Shown: piece by piece, positions 18,768 through 28,463 of the stretch
How the letters are laid out: the number at the start of each line of letters is the position of its first letter
How positions within the stretch are numbered: the first letter of the stretch is position 1
DNA from: Prostheceraeus crozeri
Lineage: Eukaryota > Platyhelminthes > Polycladida > Euryleptidae
Assembly (NCBI GenBank): GCA_907163375.1
Contig: CAJQUW010005278.1
Span: forward strand, 1 to 64,000
Direction of reading: 5' to 3'
Length of the DNA stretch: 64,000 bases
The notes under the pieces: generated by a model
Told to the model about the DNA's origin: nothing
The model's input: the letters and a program-made list of their open reading frames with translations, nothing else
The model's database searches: none
Translations under genes and position numbers: made by a program

Positions 18768-19121
18768 AATTTTTATCTCCGATTGCTTTCAAATTCACCA
18801 TACAGATGCAGAATTTCACGCTGAATCCGAATCTGGCCTCCGTTTTCACATCCGAGGCTTCGTTTGGACACTACACACCAAAACATCCCACAGTTTAACC
18901 AAGACAACCTAGACGGTCGCCCAGGTCAACCTAGACGGTCGCCCAAGTCCACCAGGCGGTCGGACACAGACACCCGAGGCTCACACACTGTCGGTCCAGA
19001 GGGGGGGGGACGTCAGCGGAACCTCGCCGGCACATCACGACACTGGCGGACCAGAGGGGGGGGACTCAGCCACGACGGCGGCCATCTTGCGCTATCTGGT
19101 GTTCGCCGTTTTCTTACTACT
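18746..19121. repeat. Right terminal region of Polinton 1, G-tract repeats
   Basis: Three copies of CCAGAGGGGGGGG occur near 18742, 18996 and 19051, two of them followed by ACGTCAGCG. A short tandem repeat (GACGGTCGCCCA) lies at about 18910-18950. The segment stops at CTTACTACT (19113-19121), whose complement starts AGTAGTAAG, an AG-beginning end as in Polintons. Without the left end this cannot be confirmed. Confidence 0.5.
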
Positions 19122-19624
19122 TAGGCGTAACTGAATGATGGTGAAACATAGGGCCTATAAGTTGCAATTATATATAAATTTGTAGCATAAAAACAAATTC
19201 AAAAGTGACAGCAATTTAAATTGAGTTAATGAAAGAAATCTCATTGTTATCCATATCACTGTCATTGTATAATCACTTAATTATCATTCCAACTCTTCAA
19301 TGATGCATTTTATATAAATCAGCAATGAAGTATGGAAGACTTTTTGAACGCAAGGTAGATACTCAACATACTTGATTCTATATCAAGCTCTTCCGAAAAT
19401 TTAGCACAGGCGTTATTCAATGCATGACATAAAATCGTTCCAAAACAATTTTGGAAATAGCCACAAAATTCTTTGAAATCATCTAATGGCATGAGGTCTC
19501 CCGTTCAATCTTAACAGCCGCTAACTTTGGACAAAAGAATCTTGTATGCAAATTTCGTTGTATGCCCATTATAAAATTTGAATGATTGCAACAAATACTA
19601 TATGGAAACATGGAAATATATTTA
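19122..19624. other. Flanking DNA, no gene seen
   Basis: AT-rich sequence with no convincing reading frame, splice-flanked exon or inverted repeat. It is probably host DNA flanking Polinton 1. Confidence 0.5.
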
Positions 19625-20290
19625 TAGTCCCGCCAGGACGAGCCTCTGCATGGAACGAGACACAGAATGTTATATACCCTATAACTACTACGAAAATGCG
19701 CGCCTTCCGAGTTCTAGCGTGTTTCTTTGATCTACAGACAAGATCAAGGAAATAGACATGTTAATTGAAGGAAAATTTTCGTCCAATATGTCTGCTTGGT
19801 GTGCTTGCTCCGACTATGCGAGCTTGCGGTATGGCATTTCTTCTATTGCGTTCTAATCCCGTGCTAAGAACAAATTCTATATGCGATATTTGCAAGAGTG
19901 GTTATAGATGCTCAAGGCTTGAGCTGAAATTTGATCAAAATTTCATGTTTACCTTCCTAAGATGCTTGTTGAATCCAAATTTGTTTGGTTTTGGTATGCC
20001 AAGGTAGATGATTACATGACTTCATGACCTGAAGATATATCATGCCACAAACTAGGCTAGCGTTTGAGTTAATACATCTCGCATAGTCAGGGCAAACACA
20101 CCAAACCGACATTTCGGTCGAAAACTTCGATTTTCCTTCAATTAGCATGTCCTTTTTCTTTGAACTTGTCTGCATATCAAAGGAACACGTTAGAACTCGG
20201 CAGGCGCGCATTTTCGTAGTAGTCATAGGGTTTAGAACATTCGTTGAAAGTCCAATCTTCGGTCTCGTTCCATGCAAAAGCCTGTCCTGG
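19625..20290. repeat. Inverted duplication of an exon-like segment
   Basis: About 180 bases at 19625-19810 reappear inverted and diverged at about 20100-20290. Shared strings include TGCATGGAACGAGA, ACTACTACGAAAATGCGCGC and TTAATTGAAGGAAAAT (or a one-base variant). On the minus strand the right arm belongs to an open frame (20177-20422) that begins with a hydrophobic stretch and ends FAWNETEDW, YDYYENARLPSSNVFL, which looks like an exon of a secreted or membrane protein. The left arm is more decayed. The gene is not recognised. Confidence 0.5.
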
Positions 20291-20422
20291 CTGAGGGACT
20301 ATTTCTATCTTTACATAGTATTTGCTATAATCATTATCATGTCCAAAAATGTCCGAGAAATAGGCATAAAGGAGCAAATAAGTATGAATAACAAGGAGGA
20401 AATAAAAAATTATGAATAGCAA

Positions 20423-21224
20423 AATGTTTCTATAATTACTGACTACTGTACTGTCCGACCTCGATGAAAATCTACGTAGTCTAGGTCGAGGTTATTATGA
20501 TTTCGGTGAATGTGGGAGGAACTAAATTTAGAAATTCAAAAAGCGCATATTAAATGTCCGCCGAATTGCCTTGTGCAAAGCAGCTACTACCTATACTGAA
20601 AACTTGCAAAGTGGTTAGAACTGCTAAAATTAACAAAGTCGATATTCTAAGCTTACAAATGAGCTTGAAACGTTGCATCTCATCAGAGAGTGCATTTTGC
20701 TACATCATAACTTGACGCAACTGTAGCATCATCAGTAGACAGGAAAATTCTTTTTTCTAGTACGAATTGCACGTATTCCAAACTAAGTGGTGTCTAACTG
20801 TGTATCAGACTAAGTTTTATTTTGTTATAATCTCAAATGCATTTGAGTACCCTTTTTAAGAATTGATCATCCTTTTTCAGAGGCAATGAGAAAACTCCAA
20901 TACAAAAATGGAAATGCCAGATCAAGGTCCTTGTGGGGAACTGGCTATAACAAGCCCCCAGAAGACTCTCTCTCGGAGCAGGGTTGAGCTGCCGGACGTA
21001 GAGGGTGACGTGAAAGACGATCAAGTGCCTGAGTAAAGACATTTGATAATGTGTGCATATATATGTGTTCGAATAGAATCGTTTGTGTGATGGTTTGTTT
21101 TTTGCATTCCGGAATATCGCTTTCTGATTTTCATAGTTGCATATAGCTGTGGGTAAGTTGGACTGTGTATTGATTGAGGTGGACTTTCGCCAATAAGGGC
21201 TGATAAAATGTAACGTAGCGCCAG
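20423..21224. other. Intergenic, nothing firm
   Basis: A 139-codon minus-strand frame (20833-21252) has no recognisable domain and uneven composition, so it is not called. No repeats or RNA genes are seen. Confidence 0.4.
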
Positions 21225-21560
21225 TGTAGCAGTTGGTAGCAACTAGTAGCAATTAGTAGCAACTACGTAGCGTCGCCGTAGCACTACGTGGCATCCAGTA
21301 GCACTACGTGGCATCCAGTAGCAGATACGTAGGTAGAGTAGCACAAGGTTCTGCTACGTAGCATACCAGTAGCAATTGGTTCTTCAGCGTAGCGGTAGGT
21401 TGCATTGTAAAGTCAATTCAGTAGCGGCAACGTTTCAATTGGTAGCAACAAGTAGCACCATGCTACGTAGCAGGAACTTGGCCTATGCCGCCATTTTTAT
21501 TGGTTTCTGCTGCGCATTTCTGCTACTCCCCCGCTACGTAGCAGATACGTACTTTGTTAG
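21225..21560. repeat. Cluster of GTAGCA / GCTACGTAGC repeats
   Basis: Some 330 bases are dominated by irregular repeats of GTAGCA and the palindrome CTACGTAG, with a perfect local duplication of GTAGCACTACGTGGCATCCA near 21276-21315. Spacing is irregular, so this is a scrambled satellite-like array and not a simple tandem. Confidence 0.75.
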
Positions 21561-22191
21561 CCGGGATGCCACTCATTCATCATTTATTGTGGATATGGCT
21601 ATAGGTGTCCATAAAGTATAGGATGTGTCGTGGCCGGGTGTATGTACTGTACAGTGCGTTCGACATTTTCTAGTTCAGTTTAACTTTCATTCATTCAATT
21701 GGAAGTTGACTATTCAACTTTATAGACGATATACTCCAAACTCGCTAATAACTTAATAACGCTCGTTGCCCCAAATGCGGATAAACTGAATGAAATGAGG
21801 AAAAGATGGATGGGCCCCTAAATGAGAACCAAGTTGATCAGAAAAGCTGACGTGATGATAAAGGGAGAGGTCATGGCTAAATGGCGATTTTTTCAAGACT
21901 TATTAACACACACTTCTAGACTTACGAACGAAGCTACAAAAATAGACACAAATAGACATAATAATTTTTTGATCTGAAATTGCGGAAAAAGCAAACTTAG
22001 ACCAATTTATTCAGACAATTGAAGTTTATTTATCAGAATATTTCTAAATATCACGGCTTACAGAGATAAATGCACATGAGTAACTTGATTTTTAATTATG
22101 AAGCATGCACTCATTTGAGAGTGCGCTCAAATACAGCCGATGTCGGGTAAACCTGTTCTCGGAGACAGAATGATCTCAAAATTCAACTATC
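21561..22191. other. Intergenic, nothing firm
   Basis: Mixed-composition sequence leading up to the shared repeat. No reading frame, exon or transposon terminus is convincing. Confidence 0.4.
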
Positions 22192-23290
22192 GCCCTGTGT
22201 AAAAAATGCATCGGTCCATTAATGGCCCATTGCCGTCGCATTGGGTGAGTGTCGATGGTGGACGTCACTGCCGGCTGACAGGTGGCAAGGTGATGGTAAA
22301 ATTTTCTCCCTCTCCTAATTGAAAGAAAGGTCTGTACATCAGTCAAAATTACGTAAGAATCCTCTTCACATCTGTGTTCACACACCTCTCCACTAGAGTA
22401 AATAACTTCGTCAATCGCCTGTCAAACTAATGATAGAGATACAACCGGCCTTCATTCAATGAGTCACATAACAGAGGATGGGAGCGGAGAGAAACTGTAT
22501 ACTGCATCCAGGCGTCATTCATTTGCTCCCGGTCTATCGTGCGTGTTTTCACTTTCATCAGTCAGCTCAGCACCAGCGTTAATACATGTAGCTACATCGT
22601 TCTGTGGTCTTAAGCATGAATTTTCAAAGCTTTTAACGACACCTCCAGTTATTCATTCGTGTTTTGGAGATTTAGAGGATTCTGTCGTATTTCGACGTTC
22701 ACAACCAATTTTCGTATTATACCGGCGCTTTTTTCATTTTGGAAATAGTTCTCCATCTTCATCGCTACACGTTTTGATTCACATCTTTCCGACTCATCGA
22801 CCTATAGTCTCTCCATCTTCGCTGAAAACCATTAAGTTGATGTGATTGATATTATTGCCGAAAATTCATTTGAAGTGATTTCATAATGTGATAAAATATT
22901 AGACCTACATACCGCTGCAGTCGAATAATCGAATAAAGCAAGGTGAATCTCCGAAAGAGGATTGGAAAACATGGAAATTATAATGTGAGTTTTTTAAGGA
23001 CATGTTCAGTGGTCAATTGCGTCATACTACAATTAGATCTGCGTAATTTTAAAAATCGGACATGTAACATGTAATTCGTGTACTCGCTATAGCTCGCAAA
23101 TGTGGTAATCGGAAAAAACACTGTCCATCTATTGTATCTTCTGAAGTATTTTTACATTTATCGTTAAATTTATCACTTAAGAAATTTCTTACCATAATTT
23201 GTGTACCGGAATTATGTAACACAGTATGTAATTGAATTACTAGAATTTGTGTACAGTATGTTAACAAATCTCTTAAATAATAAATTTTAG
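22192..23290 (+). repeat. Shared 0.75-1.1-kb repeat, copy 1
   Basis: It is nearly identical to an inverted copy at about 44390-45487 and to a shorter direct copy at about 46345-47102. A 128-codon frame (22459-22845) is identical in protein sequence in all three, but this reflects recent copying, not proven coding. Copy 1 and copy 2 share further sequence to about 23290, including the string GTAATTCGTGTA. It is probably a non-autonomous transposon; termini are not clear. Confidence 0.8.
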
Positions 23291-23639
23291 CTATAAATGT
23301 AAAAATACTTCGGAAGATACAATAGATGGACAGAAATGTTTTTCCGATTACTGCATTTGCAAACTATATCGATAAAATATAGACGCAAAATATAAAAAAC
23401 TTTTTCGAATGTTGGAACGTAAATGTTTCAAACTCCAAAAGTCAGTATACTTGAATCTAAAAGATAAAACACCAAAGTTGTTGAAATCATGTCTTTTGCA
23501 TCAATTCACATGTCAGGTTGATCCTGATGCCCAATAGGCAAAAAGACGATTTCACCAACGAATAAGTGAATACATAAAAGGTAACACGGCAGTAAGCACT
23601 CACTTAAGTAGATGTACTGCATGTAGCAATAGAATACAC

Positions 23640-23740
23640 CAGGGCTGTGGAGCCGATGCGTTATCTCATCGGCTCCGGCTCCACAACACTGATGTGAAAG
23701 GCTCCGGCTCGGCTCCGGCTCCGACTTCAAATTCAGGTTC
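23640..23740. repeat. GGAGCCG-rich hAT-like short element
   Basis: It starts CAGGGCTGTGGAGCC and continues with repeated GGCTCCGGCTCC. A second member starts CAGGGCTGTGGAGCC at 45777. Such CAGGG-starting, GGAG-rich short elements are common hAT-type non-autonomous repeats in animals. Exact ends were not fixed. Confidence 0.5.
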
Positions 23741-23964
23741 TATCTATGCTGGTTATCCTGGATCCGTTGAACGGTCATTTGGATAATGGTGTGGCCTTTA
23801 GAGGCTTGCTACAATCATCAAATTAGTTTTCATCAAAAAGCAACGACTTAAGTTAATAATAAAAATGTCAATAGCCGAATGATAAATAACATATTTGTCA
23901 TATATTTTTGCATGAATTGACTATCTCTGAAAGATAAAATAAAGTTATACCCGACAAACAAAGA

Positions 23965-24029
23965 CAATCCGCGGATTTCCGTCGGAATTCCGACGGAAGT
24001 CCGTAAGATCCGCGGACTTCCGACGGAAG
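23965..24029. repeat. CCGACGGAAGTCCGCGG palindromic repeat, left part
   Basis: Overlapping inverted copies of GTCGGAATTCCGAC and TCCGCGGA-type strings form a compact foldback. It continues after the inserted MITE at 24653-24680 with GCCGACGGAAGTCCGCGGAT. The hAT MITE therefore landed inside an older palindromic element. Confidence 0.6.
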
Positions 24030-24644
24030 CAGTGGCGGCTCGTCCATTTGGGCAGGTGGGGCACTGCCCCACCTATTGAAATGTTGTCTAACTTAAATAA
24101 CCAGCAACATCAGTAGTAGACTCCATTTCTTGATCATAAATTTCAACTAAACTTCATGTACATCTATTCCATTTGCGCGACAGTGACGCTAGCAGAATCC
24201 ATCAATCGTTTTCAAGACTGATGGGCGCGCCCAAGCATCGAGATTGAGATGACGTGAGAGTGGTTCATTTCACGATCTGAGCGAATAGACAGAATTAACA
24301 CGCGATGAATGCGTCACAAAATGGGCACTCGAGAGGGAGCCCTAACGTTTCTGATTGGTTAACCGTCAATGCAAAGACAATGCATTGCGATTCCCTTTTT
24401 ACTAAGTGAGGTGATGTGAGGTTAGCACCAGCGATCAGTCCATGAATCAACCTGAATGATAGACAAAATGTTGCTTCAACCGTGTAACTAAATGCAGTGA
24501 CATAGACTTACACATGTATAGCATGTTGCTAACATATTCTTCGCTTTTCATTTATAAAATAAGATCCTTTTAGACTAGATTTTTGATTATGTAAAAATTT
24601 CATGCTTATGCCCCACCTGGACCAAATGTCACGAGCCGCCACTG
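24030..24644. mobile_element. hAT-type MITE with 8-bp target duplication
   Basis: The ends are inverted: CAGTGGCGGCTCGT at 24030 and ACGAGCCGCCACTG at 24631-24644. Subterminal sequence AGGTGGGGCA also pairs with TGCCCCACCT. A perfect 8-base duplication GACGGAAG flanks it (24022-24029 and 24645-24652), diagnostic of hAT transposition. At 615 bp with no transposase frame it is non-autonomous. Confidence 0.92.
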
Positions 24645-24926
24645 GACGGAAGGCCGACGGAAGTCCGCGGATCTTACGGACTAGAAACATGCTGTTGTAA
24701 AAATCAACGTGGGTAATTGCGATGTCATAGTCGCAAACTTCGTCAGCAAGTCAACATTGTAATTTGCCTTCTGGTTTTTTCGCATTGAAATATACCCTTT
24801 GAATTTTGAAGTCAAAGGAAATTCATTGTGAATGAGATACCTTTAGAATAATAAGGCGCTACTAGAAGTGGGTGGGTCGCTTATTGCTATAGCCATGCGA
24901 GGACTTGTAGTCAGGTCATTCGTGTC

Positions 24927-25317
24927 AGTAATGGGAAGAAGACCGTTCCAGGACAACGAAAAATTGAGAAAAATTAGTATTTTTAAAAACGTCTAAATTC
25001 ATGAATTTAAACCATTTTTCAGGTTTTTAAGACCTAAATTCATGAATTTAGTCCATTTATAAAGTACCATTTTTTGAAAAATTTGGTATTTTTAAAAACG
25101 TCTAAATTCATGAATTTTATCCATTTTTCAGGTTTTTAAAATATGAGATATCTAAAATTATGCGTCTAAGAATATTTCTTTAAAAATGTAAGAAACAAAA
25201 ATGGAAGGAACCGCAAGAATATATCCTTCGTTATCACAATTAAAAACAAGTGAAATGGACATTGAAAAAATTTACATTGAAAAACATAAAGATAGAGTAC
25301 GTTATATGAAAAGTAAG
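24927..25317 (+). repeat. Polinton 2 left terminal inverted repeat
   Basis: The repeat pairs with the right end at 43499-44290. It contains two copies of TATTTTTAAAAACGTC followed by TAAATTCATGAATTT palindromes. It runs into the first coding frame, whose first 40 or so codons are mirrored at 43499-43702. Confidence 0.85.
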
Positions 25318-25845
25318 GAAACGCAATTATTATTAAGATTAGAGCATTATGATAAATTAAGAAAGAGATGGTCTAAAGTTAAGAATGTTACACAAGGAAT
25401 TGGCATATTCTTAACAATAAGTTTAGGTGCTTTGACAATTGTTATATCTTCTGGTGTTCTAGTAATTTCAGTAGTTGCTACTGCTTTAACAGGTACGGGT
25501 GTTTTTACAACTTCACTTATTACAATGTTAGATAAATCTTTAATAACTAAGAAACGAAAATCATTGAAAACTAAGCATTTACATATTAAAGAAGTCTATG
25601 ACAAATTACATTACTACTTTCAAAGAGTATGTGATGATAATGTTATTACGCTAGATGAGATTAAAAAATTTGATCAAATAGGTAATGAAGAAAATCAAAT
25701 ATCATTTCAATTACAGTCAGAAAAAGTTGATGACAAGAATAAACAGGATGGCAAAATTTCTAATGAAGAAAATGATAAATTTTTTTTAGAAGAGCTAAAA
25801 ACTTTAAGCGAAAATTTAAGCAAAACTTTATTAAACAAAACTTAA
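25201..25845 (+). CDS. Two-helix membrane protein with coiled coils
   Basis: This 214-aa protein starts in AAAAATG context inside the terminal repeat. Two adjacent hydrophobic helices at about residues 68-115 (GIGIFLTISLGAL, VLVISVVATALTGT) form a hairpin membrane anchor, flanked by charged helical segments. This layout is often seen in small Polinton membrane proteins of unknown role. A diverged start-proximal copy lies inverted at 43499-43702 because of the terminal repeat. The frame is intact. Confidence 0.6.
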   Translation: MEGTARIYPSLSQLKTSEMDIEKIYIEKHKDRVRYMKSKETQLLLRLEHYDKLRKRWSKVKNVTQGIGIFLTISLGALTIVISSGVLVISVVATALTGTGVFTTSLITMLDKSLITKKRKSLKTKHLHIKEVYDKLHYYFQRVCDDNVITLDEIKKFDQIGNEENQISFQLQSEKVDDKNKQDGKISNEENDKFFLEELKTLSENLSKTLLNKT

Positions 25846-25951
25846 AACGAAAAGATGTCAGACGCCAAAGCAATAAAAAAATAATTTGTTCAGTAAAATG
25901 TTTTTGTTGCATTCTAATGGTACCACAAAATTCAAATATTATATTTTAAAA

Positions 25952-26134
25952 ATGGATAAAATTAGAGCTGATAATTTTAAAAGAATTAAACAATTGGAAG
26001 AGTTAATAAAACAAAGAAATATTATGAAAGAAAATCATCTTCAGCATAGAATGATAAAAGCCGGTATTCAATCTGATATGTTTGAAAAAATGCAGCAAAC
26101 CGAGCAAAAAAAACTGATTTTGAGAAAACTATGA
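25952..26134 (+). CDS. Small charged helical protein
   Basis: This 60-aa ORF starts at an ATG in TTAAAAATGG context; the sequence is almost entirely charged helix (KRIKQLEELIKQRN, KMQQTEQKKLILRKL). Its stop overlaps the next start as ATGA at 26131-26134, a virus-like coupling. No family is recognised. Confidence 0.45.
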   Translation: MDKIRADNFKRIKQLEELIKQRNIMKENHLQHRMIKAGIQSDMFEKMQQTEQKKLILRKL

Positions 26135-26769
26135 AACCATTTAAAACTCTTGAAAAAGAACTTACAAATAATGATAAACAAATTAATATAACAGATCCAG
26201 AACACAAAACTATATTAGATGACTGTGGTTTACCAGAATCAAACATTAATAAGAAATTACCAAAATCTATGCAATTTGAACATTCTATTTCATTTATAGA
26301 TGGAAAAACAATACCTAGATTTTATCTCGGACAAAAAGAAATATTTCCACAACCTTTTCGAGGTTTAATTTTTTCACCAGATAAATATCCTTTTAATTTA
26401 GATAGAAATTTTGTTGATCTTTTAAGAGGAGCAGATTTAAATAATTATGCTGTAGAAGATCTCATAAAATATATAGCTATGTTAGATAGAGTTGGTGCAG
26501 CAAAATCTCTTAAACGTTATAAACAATAAGAAAATTTATTATCAACGGGAGCTAAAGTAGGAAAAGGTTTTAAAACAGAAGTAACTGTATTTTTACCAGA
26601 TGATCCACAAGAATTACTAAATAGATTAAATATTTTAATATCGGCAATAAAAGAAGGACATAATTCTAGTTTCAATGAAATTCATGCCATATTGAAAAGA
26701 CTGTTAGAAAAGAAGATTCTAAATGAAGAGGATTATAAAAGTATAGCTGAAATATGTTGTTGTTTTTAA
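26131..26769 (+). pseudogene. Polinton 2 ORF of unknown function, broken
   Basis: The first part (26131-26529) encodes 132 residues with FIDGKTIPRFYLGQ and PFRGLIFSPDKYPF. Sequence with the same coding character continues to 26769 and includes a pattern (PQELLNRLNIL, EIHAILKRLLEKK) that resembles the middle of the partial ORF at the left edge of Polinton 1. It looks broken about once. It may be a conserved minor Polinton gene. Confidence 0.45.
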
Positions 26770-26810
26770 TTTTTTATAAAAAAAAATTTATTCAAAATTT
26801 AAACTAAAAA

Positions 26811-27599
26811 ATGTGTTCAGCAGATTTAGACAAAATTAATAATCATTTAGAAAATCTAACAGAGATTTTGGGTTCATCAAAATTTAGTACGACGTTAAAA
26901 ATTATAACAACTACTTCATCACACACTTGTAATTTAGAACCCATTCTACATTTGGAACAAAATAAAAATTATCAAATTGCATTGACTAGTTTCTCCACAT
27001 TTAACACTATTCAAAACGTTATCAAAGATGTGAATGACCAATTCAGATATTCTACTGATAAAGGTAAAACATGGAAAATACTAACTTTTCTTCCTGGTTC
27101 TTACGAAGTTGAATCAATATCAAATGATATTAAGAGACATTTAGGTATACCATTTATAGATGAGAAACAACTACATTTTGCAGTTGAACCGGCAGTTAAT
27201 AAATTTTCTCTTACTTTAGACGAAAATCATCAAGTTGATTTTAATCATGATAGATCATTGTCAAAGCTATTAGGATTTAATAAACAAACCTATAATCAAG
27301 GTTATCATTTAGGTGAGAAGATTCCAAAAATAACTGAAATAAATTCAATTGCTGTACATTGTGACATTATTGAAGGATGATATATAAATGGTAAATTGTC
27401 AAATTTAATATTCAGTTTTCCAGCTTTTACTCTACCTATTGGTTATAAATTAAATGTATTTCCCCAAACATTAATATATTTCCCTATTACAAGAAAAACT
27501 ATTAACAGTATTAACATTAGAATCACTGATGAGAAAGGACAAGAAATAAATTTTGGAGGTGAAGAGATTATGATAGATCTTTTGGTTAGAGAAGTTTAA
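26811..27599 (+). pseudogene. Putative minor capsid/spike protein, broken
   Basis: It is a counterpart of the 5257 and 6664 genes of Polinton 1: a strand-rich protein with the SKLLGFNKQTYNQGYH landmark (compare DILGFDQNIF and KLFGFS). The C-terminus INIRITDEKGQEINFGGEE is comparable to IDIAIYDDAGALIPF. It is shorter than the Polinton 1 proteins. It looks broken about once. Confidence 0.5.
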
Positions 27600-27644
27600 T
27601 TTTCTTCTTCTTCTTTAAAAATAAAAATAAATTGTTTTTATTAA

Positions 27645-28413
27645 AAATGAGTGAATTTCCCCTATTAAATAAAAAAAACTCAAATTTAATCATCATCCAA
27701 ATTTATCTAATAAAGTTTTGTCAGTTATTTGTCGAAGATCAGGATGTGGAAAAACATATTTATTATTTAAAATTTTAGCGACTCCAAATTTTTTGGATTA
27801 GAACAATCTTATAATTTATACAACAACAGCAGAGCAACCCGTCTATCAATTTTTAAAATATGGATTTGAAAATAATCTTAAAAAGACAGCAATTGCTTCA
27901 TTATTCAAAGAATATGAAAAATCTGAAGATGAAGAAGAAGTAAGTTCGTGGTGTGAAGAAGCAGCAAAAAATAATCAGTTAGTAGAATCCAATAAAAATA
28001 AGCATATAAAGATACAATTAATAGACGATAGTGGTAATATGCAAGATCCTAGTAAACTAGATAAAACAACGACACATTGTGTAATTTTTGATGATTATGT
28101 TAATGATAGAAATCAGTCAGTTCAGAGAAATTATTTCACAAGAGGTAGACATAATAACTGTAGTGTATTTTATTTAACACAAAGTATGTATTCATTAGAT
28201 GGAAGTGTTATTAGAAATAATGCAAATATATTTATACTATTTGAAATAAATGCAAGAAACGTAAGTGATTTGTTAAGAGATTTATGTATAAGAGATAAAG
28301 ATAAATTTAAACAATCGTGTAACAATGCTTGGTCAAAAGATTATGGCTTCATTACAATTAATATTGATAAAAAAATTCATGATAGAGTTATAGAAAATAT
28401 TTTCGCGGAGTGA
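27645..28413 (+). pseudogene. Genome-packaging ATPase (A32/FtsK-HerA type), broken
   Basis: The Walker A motif is recognisable near 27740 (RSGCGKTYLL). A Walker B-like VIFDDYV lies near 28085 and a sensor-like VFYLTQSMYS near 28170. This order and the length fit the Polinton packaging ATPase, which drives DNA into the capsid. It looks broken about two or three times. Confidence 0.8.
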
Positions 28414-28463
28414 TCGAATAATATATTTTTTTCTGGACGGATTTAAATAATAATAAATAAACT

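Larger units (their letters stand above)
1..19121. mobile_element. Polinton/Maverick 1, right part; left end outside window
   Basis: The element carries the Polinton hallmark set: DDE integrase with chromodomain, adenain-like cysteine protease, a capsid protein, a pVI/pX-like basic protein and a protein-primed family B DNA polymerase. The packaging ATPase is not seen and may lie to the left. The right end is placed where the sequence ends in CTTACTACT, whose reverse complement begins with AG as Polinton termini do; without the left end this is provisional. Reading frames are long and mostly intact, so the copy looks young; I see about one break in the visible part. Gene spacing is virus-like: several genes are 0-3 bases apart or overlap. 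Confidence 0.85.

Noticed and set aside
20833-21252. 139-codon minus-strand frame
   Set aside because: No recognisable domain and no splice or promoter context; could be random.
22459-22845. 128-codon frame identical in three places
   Set aside because: Identity follows from recent copying of the whole repeat; no domain, no start context or codon evidence for a gene.
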